From Modestobacter sp. VKM Ac-2986 (GTDB lineage: Bacteria > Actinomycetota > Actinomycetes > Mycobacteriales > Geodermatophilaceae), in NCBI RefSeq assembly GCF_026967795.1, contig NZ_JAPVBH010000004.1, positions 186,001 to 250,000 of the forward strand: 64,000 nt of DNA. Reading direction: 5' to 3'. The notes beneath the pieces are model-generated. The model ran no database searches. It saw nothing but the letters and a program-made list of their open reading frames with translations, and had not been told where the DNA came from. Position 1 is the first letter of the stretch. Each line of letters starts with the position of its first letter. Of this stretch, positions 47,988 to 55,256 are shown one piece after another. A program made the translations under genes and the position numbers.

Positions 47988-48356
47988 TCAGGACGGCGGT
48001 GCCGCGGGGAGCCGGCCGGGGCGGGGCCGCAGCCGGGCGACCACGCGACCCACGACCACGGCGGTACCGAAGGCCCGGGAGTCGTCGGTGACCAGGGGGT
48101 TGTCGCCCAGCACCCAGTGCCCGCCCTCGACGGCGTGGTGCACGCGCTTGACCACGAGCAGGTCCGGGCGGGCGGGGAACCGGGCGAGCACCACCGTGCC
48201 GGGCGCGACCGGGGCCCCCGGCCGCAGCCGGCGCACCAGCAGACGGTCGCCGTGGCGCACCGTCGGGGACATCGACGGGCCGCTGACCCGGGCGAGCACC
48301 CACCGGGTCGCCAGGGCGGGCACGCTGGGACCGCGCGCGGGGTCGGGGGTGATCAC
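47988..48356 (-). CDS. sodX: Nickel-type superoxide dismutase maturation protease (S26 family)
   Basis: A 122-residue signal-peptidase-like protein. The catalytic Ser28 lies in VSGPSMSPTVRHGDRLLV and the general-base Lys70 in LLVVKRVHHAVEGGHWVLGDNP. There is no clear membrane anchor. SodX removes the Ni-SOD propeptide so that the Ni hook can form. The gene is divergent from sodN, with 50 bases between starts, the standard pairing. GTG start. Confidence 0.93.
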   Translation of the reverse strand: MITPDPARGPSVPALATRWVLARVSGPSMSPTVRHGDRLLVRRLRPGAPVAPGTVVLARFPARPDLLVVKRVHHAVEGGHWVLGDNPLVTDDSRAFGTAVVVGRVVARLRPRPGRLPAAPPS

Positions 48357-48406
48357 CGCGAGTAGGGTCCCAGACGAACGTCCCCCCAGAAACCGGAGGC
48401 ACCCCC

Positions 48407-48811
48407 ATGCGTCTGTCCAGCATGTTCTCCGCAGTCGAGGCCACCGCGCACTGCGACCTCCCCTGCGGCGTCTACGACCCCGCGCAGGCCCGCATCGAGG
48501 CCGAGTCGGTCAAGGCCCTCCAGGAGAAGTACCAGGCCAACGAGGACCCGGTCTTCCGGACCCGCGCCATCCTGATCAAGGAGCAGCGGGCCGACCTGGT
48601 CAAGCACCACCTGTGGGTGCTGTGGACCGACTACTTCAAGCCCCCGCACTTCGAGAAGTACCCGGAGCTGCACGAGCTGTTCAACAAGGCCACCAAGCAG
48701 GCCGGCGCCGCCGGCGCCAAGGGCAGCATGGACCCCGCCGAGGGCCAGAAGCTCCTGGACTACATCGCCCGGATCGACACCATCTTCTGGGAGACCAAGG
48801 CAGCCGCCTGA
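48407..48811 (+). CDS. sodN: Superoxide dismutase, nickel type
   Basis: Dismutates superoxide. The 134-residue precursor has a 14-residue propeptide (MRLSSMFSAVEATA) before the nickel hook HCDLPCGVYDPAQ; His15 becomes the N-terminal ligand after cleavage, with Cys16 and Cys20 as thiolate ligands. The rest is the four-helix bundle (LWVLWTDYFKPPHFEKYPEL). GGAGG lies 7 bases before the ATG, and a TAGGGT box at 48363-48368 is a possible -10. A 10-bp hairpin follows the gene. Confidence 0.97.
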   Translation: MRLSSMFSAVEATAHCDLPCGVYDPAQARIEAESVKALQEKYQANEDPVFRTRAILIKEQRADLVKHHLWVLWTDYFKPPHFEKYPELHELFNKATKQAGAAGAKGSMDPAEGQKLLDYIARIDTIFWETKAAA

Positions 48812-48818
48812 GTCCCCC

Positions 48819-48843
48819 GGCCCCACCGCCGCGCGGTGGGGCC
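48819..48843 (+). terminator. Hairpin terminator of sodN
   Basis: A 10-bp stem GGCCCCACCG / CGGTGGGGCC with a 5-base loop, 8 bases past the stop. Confidence 0.75.
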
Positions 48844-48948
48844 ACCGCACGACCGGACTGCCGGGCCGACCCTGCGGGGTGGCCCGGCAGTCCCGTACCC
48901 GCCGCCTCCACCCGGTGCCGGCCACGCCCTGAGCCTGGAGACCGGCGC

Positions 48949-50184
48949 ATGAGCCCGACGTTCGACCTGCGGTCCCTGCTCGAGCGGGTGGAGGCCGCCC
49001 CGCCGATCGACGCGGTGACCGCCGTGGCCGACCAGCTCGCCGAGCTCTCCGGCGCGACCGAGGTGTCCTTCCTCATCGCCGACTTCAGCGGCCACGCCCT
49101 GGTCCGGCTGGGCACCGCGGTGCGGGCGCCCGAGGGGTCGCGCGTCCAGGGCGTCGAGCACGCGCAGACGCTGCCCCTGGAGGGCACCGTGCACGAGCGC
49201 GTGCTGCGCACCCAGCACGCCGAGGTCGAGCCCCTCGACGGGGGCGCGGTGCGGATGACCGTGCCCGTCACCGACCGCGGCGACGCCATCGGCCTGCTGG
49301 AGCTGGTGCTGCCCGCGGCGCCCGACCCGCAGCTGCACGCCGACGTGCGGGCCGCCGGCCACGCGCTGGCCTACGTCATCATCGCCAACCGCCGGCACAC
49401 CGACCTGTTCGAGTGGGGCCAGCGGACGACGCCGTTCTCGCTGGCCGCGGAGATCCAGCGCCGCCTGCTGCCGCCGGCCTTCACCTGCGAGGCCGGCCAG
49501 TTCACCCTCTCCGGCTGGATGGAGCCCGCGGCCACCGTGGGCGGGGACACCTTCGACTACGCCCTGGACCGGACCTGCCTGCAGGTCTCGATCAGCGACG
49601 CCGTCGGCCACGAGGTCGGCGCCGCGCTGCTGGCCACCCTGCTCGTCGGCAGCCTGCGCAACGAGCGCCGCCGGGGCGCCGACCTCGCCGAGCAGACCCG
49701 AAACGCCAACACCGCCCTGGCCCAGCACGCGGCCCCCGGCCAGTTCGTCACCGGCCAGGTGCTGCGGGTGGACCTGGAGACGAACCGGGCGCAGATCATC
49801 AACGCCGGGCACCCCCTGCCGCTGCGGCTGCGCGCCGGCCGGGTGGAGGAGGTGCCGCTGGAGATCGACCTGCCCTTCGGCGTCCAGGAGGGGCTGGAGT
49901 ACCGGCTGCAGGAGTTCCCCCTGGAGCCCGGCGACCGGGTCGTGTTCGTCACCGACGGCATGCAGGAGCGCAACGCCGCCGAGCTGGACGTCGCCGCCGC
50001 GCTGGCCGCGAGCGCCGGGCTGCACCCGCGCGAGGTCGTGCACTCCCTGGGCACCGCGGTCATGCGCGCCACCGGCGGGCAGCTGGCCGACGACGCCACC
50101 GTGGTCTGCCTGGACTGGTACGGCGGCCCCCGTCGCCCGCGGGAGAGCGACGGCGGCGCCGCCCCGCAGCTGGCGTCGTCCTGA
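48949..50184 (+). CDS. PP2C-family serine phosphatase (SpoIIE/RsbU type) with GAF-like sensor
   Basis: A 411-residue cytoplasmic protein. Residues 1-145 resemble a GAF domain (AVADQLAELSGATEVSFLI). The phosphatase domain (about 165-395) has LAAEIQRRLLPPAF, metal Asp residues in ATVGGDTFDYAL and SISDAVGHEVGAALLATLL, VTDGMQERN, and GGQLADDATVVCLDW. Such enzymes dephosphorylate anti-anti-sigma factors in partner-switching pathways; no partner kinase or STAS protein is encoded nearby. ATG 48949 was chosen; the frame is open far upstream through sodN in another frame. Confidence 0.91.
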   Translation: MSPTFDLRSLLERVEAAPPIDAVTAVADQLAELSGATEVSFLIADFSGHALVRLGTAVRAPEGSRVQGVEHAQTLPLEGTVHERVLRTQHAEVEPLDGGAVRMTVPVTDRGDAIGLLELVLPAAPDPQLHADVRAAGHALAYVIIANRRHTDLFEWGQRTTPFSLAAEIQRRLLPPAFTCEAGQFTLSGWMEPAATVGGDTFDYALDRTCLQVSISDAVGHEVGAALLATLLVGSLRNERRRGADLAEQTRNANTALAQHAAPGQFVTGQVLRVDLETNRAQIINAGHPLPLRLRAGRVEEVPLEIDLPFGVQEGLEYRLQEFPLEPGDRVVFVTDGMQERNAAELDVAAALAASAGLHPREVVHSLGTAVMRATGGQLADDATVVCLDWYGGPRRPRESDGGAAPQLASS

Positions 50185-50225
50185 GGGTGCGCGGCCGTCG
50201 GCGGGGCGCCGACGACCCGCCCCGG

Positions 50226-50231
50226 TAGCCT
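50226..50231 (+). promoter_or_regulatory. -10 box of psd
   Basis: TAGCCT followed by 9 bases and the ATG of psd; very short or no leader. Confidence 0.45.
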
Positions 50232-50240
50232 CGGTCTGCC

Positions 50241-50906
50241 ATGCGCATCGACCGGGCCGGTTGGCCCTTCCTCGCCGTCCCCCTCGGCCTCGCGGCGGCC
50301 TGCGCCGCCCTCGGCCGGGCCGCCGGCGTCCGCTGGGCGCGGCTGCTCGCCTGGCCGTGGCTGGCGCTGACGGCCTACATGGCGCTGTTCTTCCGCGACC
50401 CGCAGCGGCAGGCCGACTCGACCGCGCCGGCCGACGACGACGTGCTCGCCCCGGCCGACGGCATCGTCATGGTCGCCGGCGAGCCGCAGCCCGGCGTGGC
50501 CCCCGAGGGCGACTGGCAGCAGGTCAGCGTGTTCCTCTCCGTCGTCGACGTGCACGTGAACCGGGCGCCCTACCGCGGCCGGATCACCTCCTCGACCTAC
50601 ACGCCCGGCAGCTTCCTGGCCGCCTACCGGGCCGAGAGCGCACACCGCAACGAGCGCAGCGAGCTGTGGGTCAGCGACGGCGACCGCACCGTCGTGTTCC
50701 GCCAGCTCGTCGGCGTGCTCGCCCGCCGGATCGTCACCCGCGTCGTCCCGGGCCAGCAGGTGGCCACCGGCGAGCGGATCGGGCTGATGAAGTTCGGCTC
50801 CCGGATGGACGTGTTCGTGCCGCCGGAGTGCACGGTCCTGGTCAGCAAGGGGCAGCGCGTGCGGGGCGGCGAGACCGTCATCGCCCGCTGGTCCCGGCCC
50901 AGCTGA
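50241..50906 (+). CDS. psd: Phosphatidylserine decarboxylase
   Basis: Converts phosphatidylserine to phosphatidylethanolamine at the membrane. The 221-residue short-form proenzyme has an N-terminal hydrophobic region (WPFLAVPLGLAAACAALG and LLAWPWLALTAYMALFF), the conserved LSVVDVHVNRAPYRG, and the self-cleavage site LMKFGSRMDVF. Cleavage between Gly186 and Ser187 would make the pyruvoyl group. It is directly upstream of pssA (10 bases), forming the PE pathway pair. Confidence 0.95.
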   Translation: MRIDRAGWPFLAVPLGLAAACAALGRAAGVRWARLLAWPWLALTAYMALFFRDPQRQADSTAPADDDVLAPADGIVMVAGEPQPGVAPEGDWQQVSVFLSVVDVHVNRAPYRGRITSSTYTPGSFLAAYRAESAHRNERSELWVSDGDRTVVFRQLVGVLARRIVTRVVPGQQVATGERIGLMKFGSRMDVFVPPECTVLVSKGQRVRGGETVIARWSRPS

Positions 50907-50916
50907 GGGCGGGGAG

Positions 50917-51714
50917 ATGCCGGGCAGGCGCACGACCACGGTCGAGTTCGTCCGCGGGTCGGTGCGCGGCGGGCGGCGGCGGGCGCGCTCGTGGCTGCCC
51001 AGCCTCTTCACCCTCGCCAACATGATGTGCGGGTTCGGCGCGATCCTGGTCGCCTTCCGCGGGGAGTACCGGCTGGCGTGCGCGCTCATCGCGCTGTCGG
51101 TCGTCTTCGACATCGCCGACGGCGCGGTGGCCCGGCTGGTCGGCGCCGTCTCCCCCTTCGGGCTGCAGTTCGACTCCCTCGCCGACCTGGTCTCCTTCGG
51201 CCTGGCCCCGGCGCTGCTGGTGTTCGCGCTGTTCTCCGACGGCCGCGACGAGCTCGACGCCCTCGGCTGGATCGCCTGCTTCCTGTGGGTCGCCTGCGCC
51301 GCGATCCGGCTGGCCCGGTTCAACACCACCATCGACCCGACGGCCGACAAGCGGTACTTCACCGGGCTGCCCTCCCCCGGCGCCGCCGGAGTGGTGCTGG
51401 CCAGCGTCTACGCCTTCGCCGACCTCATGCAGGGCCGCGACCGGCTGTGGGTGCTGATCGTCGTCCTGCTGCCGGCGCTGCTGATGATCAGCAACGTCCG
51501 ATACCGCTCGTTCCGGTCGCTGGTCAGCCCCAAGAGCGGCCGCCCCTACGGGCTGGTGCTCACCCTGTTGGTCGTCGTCGTCGGGCTGGTCGTGGTGCCC
51601 ACCGTCGCCTGCTGCGTGGTGGCCTACAGCTACCTGCTCTCCCCGCTGGTCATCCCGCTGCTGAGCCCGCTGACCCGGCTGGTGCCCAGCCGGGTCAGGG
51701 AGCTGCTGTCGTGA
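50917..51714 (+). CDS. pssA: CDP-diacylglycerol-serine O-phosphatidyltransferase
   Basis: Makes phosphatidylserine from CDP-diacylglycerol and serine, the substrate of Psd. The 265-residue membrane protein has the CDP-alcohol phosphotransferase motif with the spaced Asp residues (FDIADGAVARLVG ... FDSLADLVSFGLAP) and six or more membrane helices. The start is uncertain: ATG 50917 touches a GGGGAG run; the GTG at 50941 is not excluded. The stop overlaps the next gene (GTGA). Confidence 0.95.
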   Translation: MPGRRTTTVEFVRGSVRGGRRRARSWLPSLFTLANMMCGFGAILVAFRGEYRLACALIALSVVFDIADGAVARLVGAVSPFGLQFDSLADLVSFGLAPALLVFALFSDGRDELDALGWIACFLWVACAAIRLARFNTTIDPTADKRYFTGLPSPGAAGVVLASVYAFADLMQGRDRLWVLIVVLLPALLMISNVRYRSFRSLVSPKSGRPYGLVLTLLVVVVGLVVVPTVACCVVAYSYLLSPLVIPLLSPLTRLVPSRVRELLS

Positions 51715-52193
51715 GCGTCCGGCCGGTCCGCCCGGACGACGTCCCGGCGGTGTGCCGGCTCGTGCGCGAGCTTGCCGCCTACGAGCGGGCCGAGCACGAG
51801 GCGCTGATGACCGACGGGCAGCTGCACACCGCGCTGTTCGGCGACTCCCCCGCGCTGTTCGGCCACGTCGCCGAGACCCCCGACGGCGAGGTCGCCGGGT
51901 TCGCGCTGTGGTTCCTCACCTTCTCCACCTGGCGCGGCACCCACGGCATCCACCTCGAGGACCTGTTCGTCTCCCCCGCGCACCGCGGCACGGGCCTGGG
52001 CCGGGAACTGCTGCGCACCCTGGCCGCGGAGTGCGTCGACCGCGGGTTCGCCCGGCTGGAGTGGTCGGTGCTGGACTGGAACACGCCGTCGATCGAGTTC
52101 TACAGAGCAGCCGGCGCCCTGCCGATGGACGGGTGGTCGGTCTTCCGGCTGACCGACGACGCACTGACCCGGTTCGCCGCCGACCGACGGTGA
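51711..52193 (+). CDS. GNAT family N-acetyltransferase
   Basis: A 160-residue protein starting VSVRPVRPDDVPAVCRLV. The acetyl-CoA loop is LFVSPAHRGTGLGRELLRTL, and the C-terminal DWNTPSIEFYRAAGA motif resembles diamine or thialysine acetyltransferases (SSAT-like; FLTFSTWRGTHGIHLEDLFV). The substrate may be a polyamine or amino acid; this is not certain. The GTG overlaps the pssA stop by 4 bases. Confidence 0.93.
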   Translation: MSVRPVRPDDVPAVCRLVRELAAYERAEHEALMTDGQLHTALFGDSPALFGHVAETPDGEVAGFALWFLTFSTWRGTHGIHLEDLFVSPAHRGTGLGRELLRTLAAECVDRGFARLEWSVLDWNTPSIEFYRAAGALPMDGWSVFRLTDDALTRFAADRR

Positions 52194-52220
52194 CCCACCC
52201 CTGACCCGGAGGAGAACGGC

Positions 52221-53003
52221 GTGAGCATCGAACGCGGCGAGTCCCAGTGCTGGCTGACCGACATGGACGGCGTGCTGGTGCACGAGGGCAACGCCCTGCC
52301 CGGCGCCGCGGACTTCCTCGCCCGGCTGGTCGAGCGCCAGCGCCGCTTCCTGGTGCTGACCAACAACTCGATCTTCACCCCGCGGGACCTCTCCGCCCGG
52401 CTGGCGCGCAGCGGCCTGACCGTGCCCGAGGAGTCCATCTGGACCTCCGCGCTGGCCACGGCGGACTTCCTGGCCTCCCAGCTGCCCGGCGGCTCGGCCT
52501 ACGTCATCGGCGAGGCCGGGCTGACCACGGCGCTGCACGAGGCCGGCTACACCCTCACCGACACCGCGCCGGACTACGTCGTCCTCGGGGAGACCCGCAC
52601 CTACTCCTTCGAGGCCATCACCCAGGCGATCCGGCTCGTCGGCGCCGGCGCCCGCTTCATCGCCACCAACCCCGACGTCACCGGCCCCTCGCCGGAGGGC
52701 CCGCTGCCGGCCACCGGCTCGGTCGCCGCGATGATCACCAAGGCCACCGGTGCCGAGCCCTACTTCGTCGGCAAGCCCAACCCGATGATGTTCCGCAGCG
52801 CCATGAACCGGATCGAGGCCCACTCGGAGTCGACCACCATGGTCGGCGACCGGATGGACACCGACGTCGTGGCCGGCATCGAGGCCGGGCTGGACACCGT
52901 GCTGGTGCTCACCGGCTCCACCAGGGCCGAGGACGTCAGCCGCTTCCCGTTCCGCCCCAGCCGGATCATGCCCTCGATCGCCGAGGTCATCGACCTGATC
53001 TGA
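52221..53003 (+). CDS. HAD-IIA family phosphatase (NagD-like)
   Basis: A 260-residue HAD hydrolase. The nucleophile motif is LTDMDGVLVHEG (Asp14, Asp16). Motif II is VLTNNSIF. The C2A cap follows (about 60-175, TALHEAGYTLTDTAPDYVVLGE). The Lys is in VGKPNPMMFRSAM, and the metal Asp is in MVGDRMDTDVVAGIEAG. Substrates of NagD-like enzymes are small phosphates or nucleotides; it is not specified here. GGAGGAGAAC precedes the GTG. A hairpin repeat follows the stop. Confidence 0.93.
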   Translation: MSIERGESQCWLTDMDGVLVHEGNALPGAADFLARLVERQRRFLVLTNNSIFTPRDLSARLARSGLTVPEESIWTSALATADFLASQLPGGSAYVIGEAGLTTALHEAGYTLTDTAPDYVVLGETRTYSFEAITQAIRLVGAGARFIATNPDVTGPSPEGPLPATGSVAAMITKATGAEPYFVGKPNPMMFRSAMNRIEAHSESTTMVGDRMDTDVVAGIEAGLDTVLVLTGSTRAEDVSRFPFRPSRIMPSIAEVIDLI

Positions 53004-53004
53004 C

Positions 53005-53064
53005 GGCCCCGCTGCAGGGCCCCGCCGCGAGCTCGCGAGTGGTGGGGGGCAGCGGGGTCCTTCG
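53005..53064. repeat. 3'-end hairpin repeat, copy 3 (bidirectional terminator)
   Basis: Arms GGCCCCGCTGC (53005-53015) and GCAGCGGGGTCC (53049-53060), with the inner GGGCCCCGCCGCGAGC. It ends TCCTTCG at the stop of the minus-strand membrane-protein gene. It fills almost all of the gap between two convergent genes. Confidence 0.75.
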
Positions 53065-53547
53065 TCAGACGTCCGAGTAGGCCAGCCGGGCCTCGGGGGT
53101 GGCGAGCAGGTACAGGACGACGCCCACCAGGGCCAGGACCGGGACGCCGATCAGCGGCCGGTCTGCCTGGAACGCCGACGTGTAACCGAAGATGCCCAGG
53201 AAGATCTGCAGGGCCACCACCGGGCCGCGGGCCCAGGCTGCCAGCCGCCACAGGCCCAGCGCGCCGGCGGTGAGCACGGCCGCGGCCAGGCCGACGAACA
53301 CGACCTCGGCCAGCGCGCGACCCAGGCTGTCCGGGGTGCGGGTCACCGAGAACACGAGCAGCACCGCCGCCAGCCCGGTCAGCGCGGCGGCCTCGACGGC
53401 CACGACGAGCGCGGCCCGCCGGACCGAGGGGGGCACCTCGGCCGCCGGCCTCGCGGGGCGGGGGGCGGTGGGCTCGGCGGCTCCGCCGAGGAGGCCCTCG
53501 GCGCGCGGCCGGCGACGTCCGGGGAGGTCTCGCTCCTGACCTGGCAC
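53065..53547 (-). CDS. Small integral membrane protein, unknown
   Basis: A 160-residue protein with an N-terminal basic/Pro-rich segment (about 45 residues) and four membrane helices: ALVVAVEAAALTGLAAVLLV, ALAEVVFVGLAAAVLTAGAL, VALQIFLGIFGYTSAF and LIGVPVLALVGVVLYLLA. There are no recognisable catalytic residues. The GTG 53547 is used; the frame is open upstream through the promoter of the next gene. It is divergent from the lipid kinase gene. Confidence 0.8.
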   Translation of the reverse strand: MPGQERDLPGRRRPRAEGLLGGAAEPTAPRPARPAAEVPPSVRRAALVVAVEAAALTGLAAVLLVFSVTRTPDSLGRALAEVVFVGLAAAVLTAGALGLWRLAAWARGPVVALQIFLGIFGYTSAFQADRPLIGVPVLALVGVVLYLLATPEARLAYSDV

Positions 53548-53624
53548 GACGCCGAGGTTACGCCGGGCGGCCGGAGCGGCACGCCCCTCCGGGAGGCGCC
53601 GAGGGGGTGGGTCCCGGCGCTGGA

Positions 53625-53630
53625 TAGGTT
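53625..53630 (+). promoter_or_regulatory. Leaderless -10 box of the lipid kinase gene
   Basis: TAGGTT followed by 7 bases and the ATG at 53638. Confidence 0.5.
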
Positions 53631-53637
53631 GGACGCC

Positions 53638-54618
53638 ATGCGTGCGCTGCTGGTGGCGAACCCGGCGGCCACGACCACCACCCGCAAGGTGCGCGACGTC
53701 CTGGTCCGCGCACTGTCCAGCGAACTGCAGGTCGAGGTCGTGGAGACCGAGCGTCGCGGCCACGCCCGCGAGCTCGCCGCCCAGGCGACCACCGACGGGA
53801 TCGACGTCGTGGTGACCCTCGGCGGGGACGGCACCGTCAACGAGGCGGCCAACGGACTGCTCGCGGCCGGCCCGGGGCCACGGGTGCCGATGCTGGCCGT
53901 CGTCCCCGGCGGGTCGACCAACGTCTTCGCCCGGGCGCTGGGGCGCTCCCGCGACCCGGTCGAGGCGACCGGCGAGATACTCGACTCGCTGCGCGCCGGG
54001 CGCACCCGGCTGGTCTCGCTCGGCACCGCGTCCGCACGCACCTCCCCCGCAGCCCCCGCCGTGGGCACCGACGACGCGGGCTGGACCGACCCGCGCTGGT
54101 TCGTCTTCGCCGCCGGCCTCGGCTTCGACGCCGACGTCATCTCCCGGGTCGAGGCCCAGCGCGCGCGGGGACGGCGTTCATCCGGCGCGCTGTACGTCCG
54201 CTCGGGGGTCGACGCGTTCCTGCTGGGCCGCGACCGGCGCCGTCCGCCGGTGACGCTGGAGCTGCCCGGCCGGGCGCCGGTCGACGGGCTCTTCCTGGCA
54301 CTGGTGTCCAACGTGAGCCCGTGGACCTACCTGGGCGCCCGGCCGATCGTGCCCAGCCCCGAGGCCTCCTTCGACACGGGCCTGGACGTCTTCGCCATGG
54401 GCCGGGTGGGCATCGTGCGGATGCTGCACCACCTGCGGCAGACCATGGCCGCGCAGCCGGACGCCCGGGGCCGCGGCGTGCACCGCTGGCACGACCTGCC
54501 GGAGCTCACGCTGTCGGCCACCCGGCCGCAGGGCTGGCAGCTCGACGGCGACCACCTGGGCACCACCACCGGACTGCGGCTGCGCTCGGTGCCGGAGGCG
54601 CTGCGCGTCGTCGTCTGA
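53638..54618 (+). CDS. Diacylglycerol/lipid kinase family protein
   Basis: A 326-residue protein of the DagK_cat family, phosphorylating diacylglycerol or a related lipid. The N-terminus MRALLVANPAATTTT, the nucleotide loop VVVTLGGDGTVNEAANGLL, the second motif VVPGGSTNVFARALG and the C-terminal LDVFAMGRVGIVRML segment define the family. It starts at ATG 53638; a TTG at 53629 overlaps the -10 box and is unlikely. Confidence 0.93.
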   Translation: MRALLVANPAATTTTRKVRDVLVRALSSELQVEVVETERRGHARELAAQATTDGIDVVVTLGGDGTVNEAANGLLAAGPGPRVPMLAVVPGGSTNVFARALGRSRDPVEATGEILDSLRAGRTRLVSLGTASARTSPAAPAVGTDDAGWTDPRWFVFAAGLGFDADVISRVEAQRARGRRSSGALYVRSGVDAFLLGRDRRRPPVTLELPGRAPVDGLFLALVSNVSPWTYLGARPIVPSPEASFDTGLDVFAMGRVGIVRMLHHLRQTMAAQPDARGRGVHRWHDLPELTLSATRPQGWQLDGDHLGTTTGLRLRSVPEALRVVV

Positions 54619-54904
54619 CCGCTGTGACCTGGCGCCCACCGTGGTGGTGACGCAGCTGACGTGGACGTCCCCGCCGGACGAGTGGCGAGGTCTGCGGAGC
54701 CGTGGTGAGCTTCCTCACGAGCACTCGCGAACGCCGTCAACTGCTTGACAGTGCGTCGTCGCGTGAAAGCATCACACACAAGCAACCTGCCCGTAACGAG
54801 GCGGGCGGTCGCCGTTCAACGCACCGAGATCCCGGTGCGCTGACCTGCGGGGGCGGTCTGTGGACCGGCGACCGACACCCGACGATACCGAGGAGTACAC
54901 CGCC
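54619..54904 (+). promoter_or_regulatory. 286-base upstream region of whiB1
   Basis: No gene is seen. TTGACA at 54745-54750 is a good -35; about 17 bases on, the AGCATC/GCATCA region is a weak -10. This would leave a leader of about 125 bases. The rest has no repeats or hairpins I can support. Long regulated leaders are usual for whiB genes. Confidence 0.45.
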
Positions 54905-55156
54905 ATGGACTGGCGCCACCGCGCGCTCTGCCGGGACGAGGACCCGGAGCTCTTCTTCCCGATCGGGACGACGGGCCCTGCGGTCGTTCAGATCGAGCAG
55001 GCCAAGGCGGTGTGCCGTCGCTGCCCGGTCGTCGAGTCGTGCCTCGAGTGGGCGCTCACCTCCGGACAGGACTCCGGCGTCTGGGGCGGCCTCTCCGAGG
55101 ACGAGCGCCGCGCCCTCAAGCGCCGCACCGCCCGCACCCGCGTCCGCACCGCCTGA
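54905..55156 (+). CDS. whiB1: WhiB1-type Fe-S transcription regulator
   Basis: An 83-residue Wbl protein nearly matching mycobacterial WhiB1: MDWRHRALCRDEDPELFFP. The 4Fe-4S cluster ligands are Cys9, Cys37, Cys40 and Cys46 (CRRCPVVESC). The turn motif is GVWGG and the basic C-terminal DNA-binding tail is RRALKRRTARTRVRT. In mycobacteria WhiB1 is essential, reacts with nitric oxide and binds region 4 of the main sigma factor. It is convergent with pdtaS, the same neighbourhood as in M. tuberculosis. ATG 54905 follows a long leader. Confidence 0.97.
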   Translation: MDWRHRALCRDEDPELFFPIGTTGPAVVQIEQAKAVCRRCPVVESCLEWALTSGQDSGVWGGLSEDERRALKRRTARTRVRTA

Positions 55157-55157
55157 C

Positions 55158-55211
55158 GAAGGACCCCCTCCTCCCCGCCACACGCTCCGCGCGTGGCGGG
55201 GCCGGGAAGGG
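55158..55211. repeat. 3'-end hairpin repeat, copy 4 (opposite orientation)
   Basis: It begins AAGGACCCCCT at 55159, directly after the whiB1 stop, with an inner CCCCGCCACACGC / GCGTGGCGGGG hairpin (about 55173-55201). The orientation is reversed relative to the other copies, so the AAGGACCCC end again faces the gene whose 3' end it follows. It is the least conserved copy. Confidence 0.6.
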
Positions 55212-55216
55212 ACCGA

Positions 55217-55254
55217 CAGCAAGGGCCGCACCCCTCGGGGTGCGGCCCTTGCTG
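55217..55254. terminator. Strong bidirectional hairpin between whiB1 and pdtaS
   Basis: A 17-bp perfect stem (55217-55233 with 55238-55254; arm starts CAGCAAGGGCCGC) with loop CTCG, ending 3 bases from the pdtaS stop. Confidence 0.85.
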
Positions 55255-55256
55255 CG

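Noticed and set aside
48088-48948. Extension of the SpoIIE-type phosphatase upstream through sodN
   Set aside because: The extension overlaps the real sodN and its terminator in another frame. The ATG at 48949 fits the domain start.
54763-54775. GTGA-N5-TCAC upstream of whiB1 as a CRP site
   Set aside because: CRP sites need a 6-base centre (TGTGA-N6-TCACA). The spacing here is 5 and the outer bases do not match.
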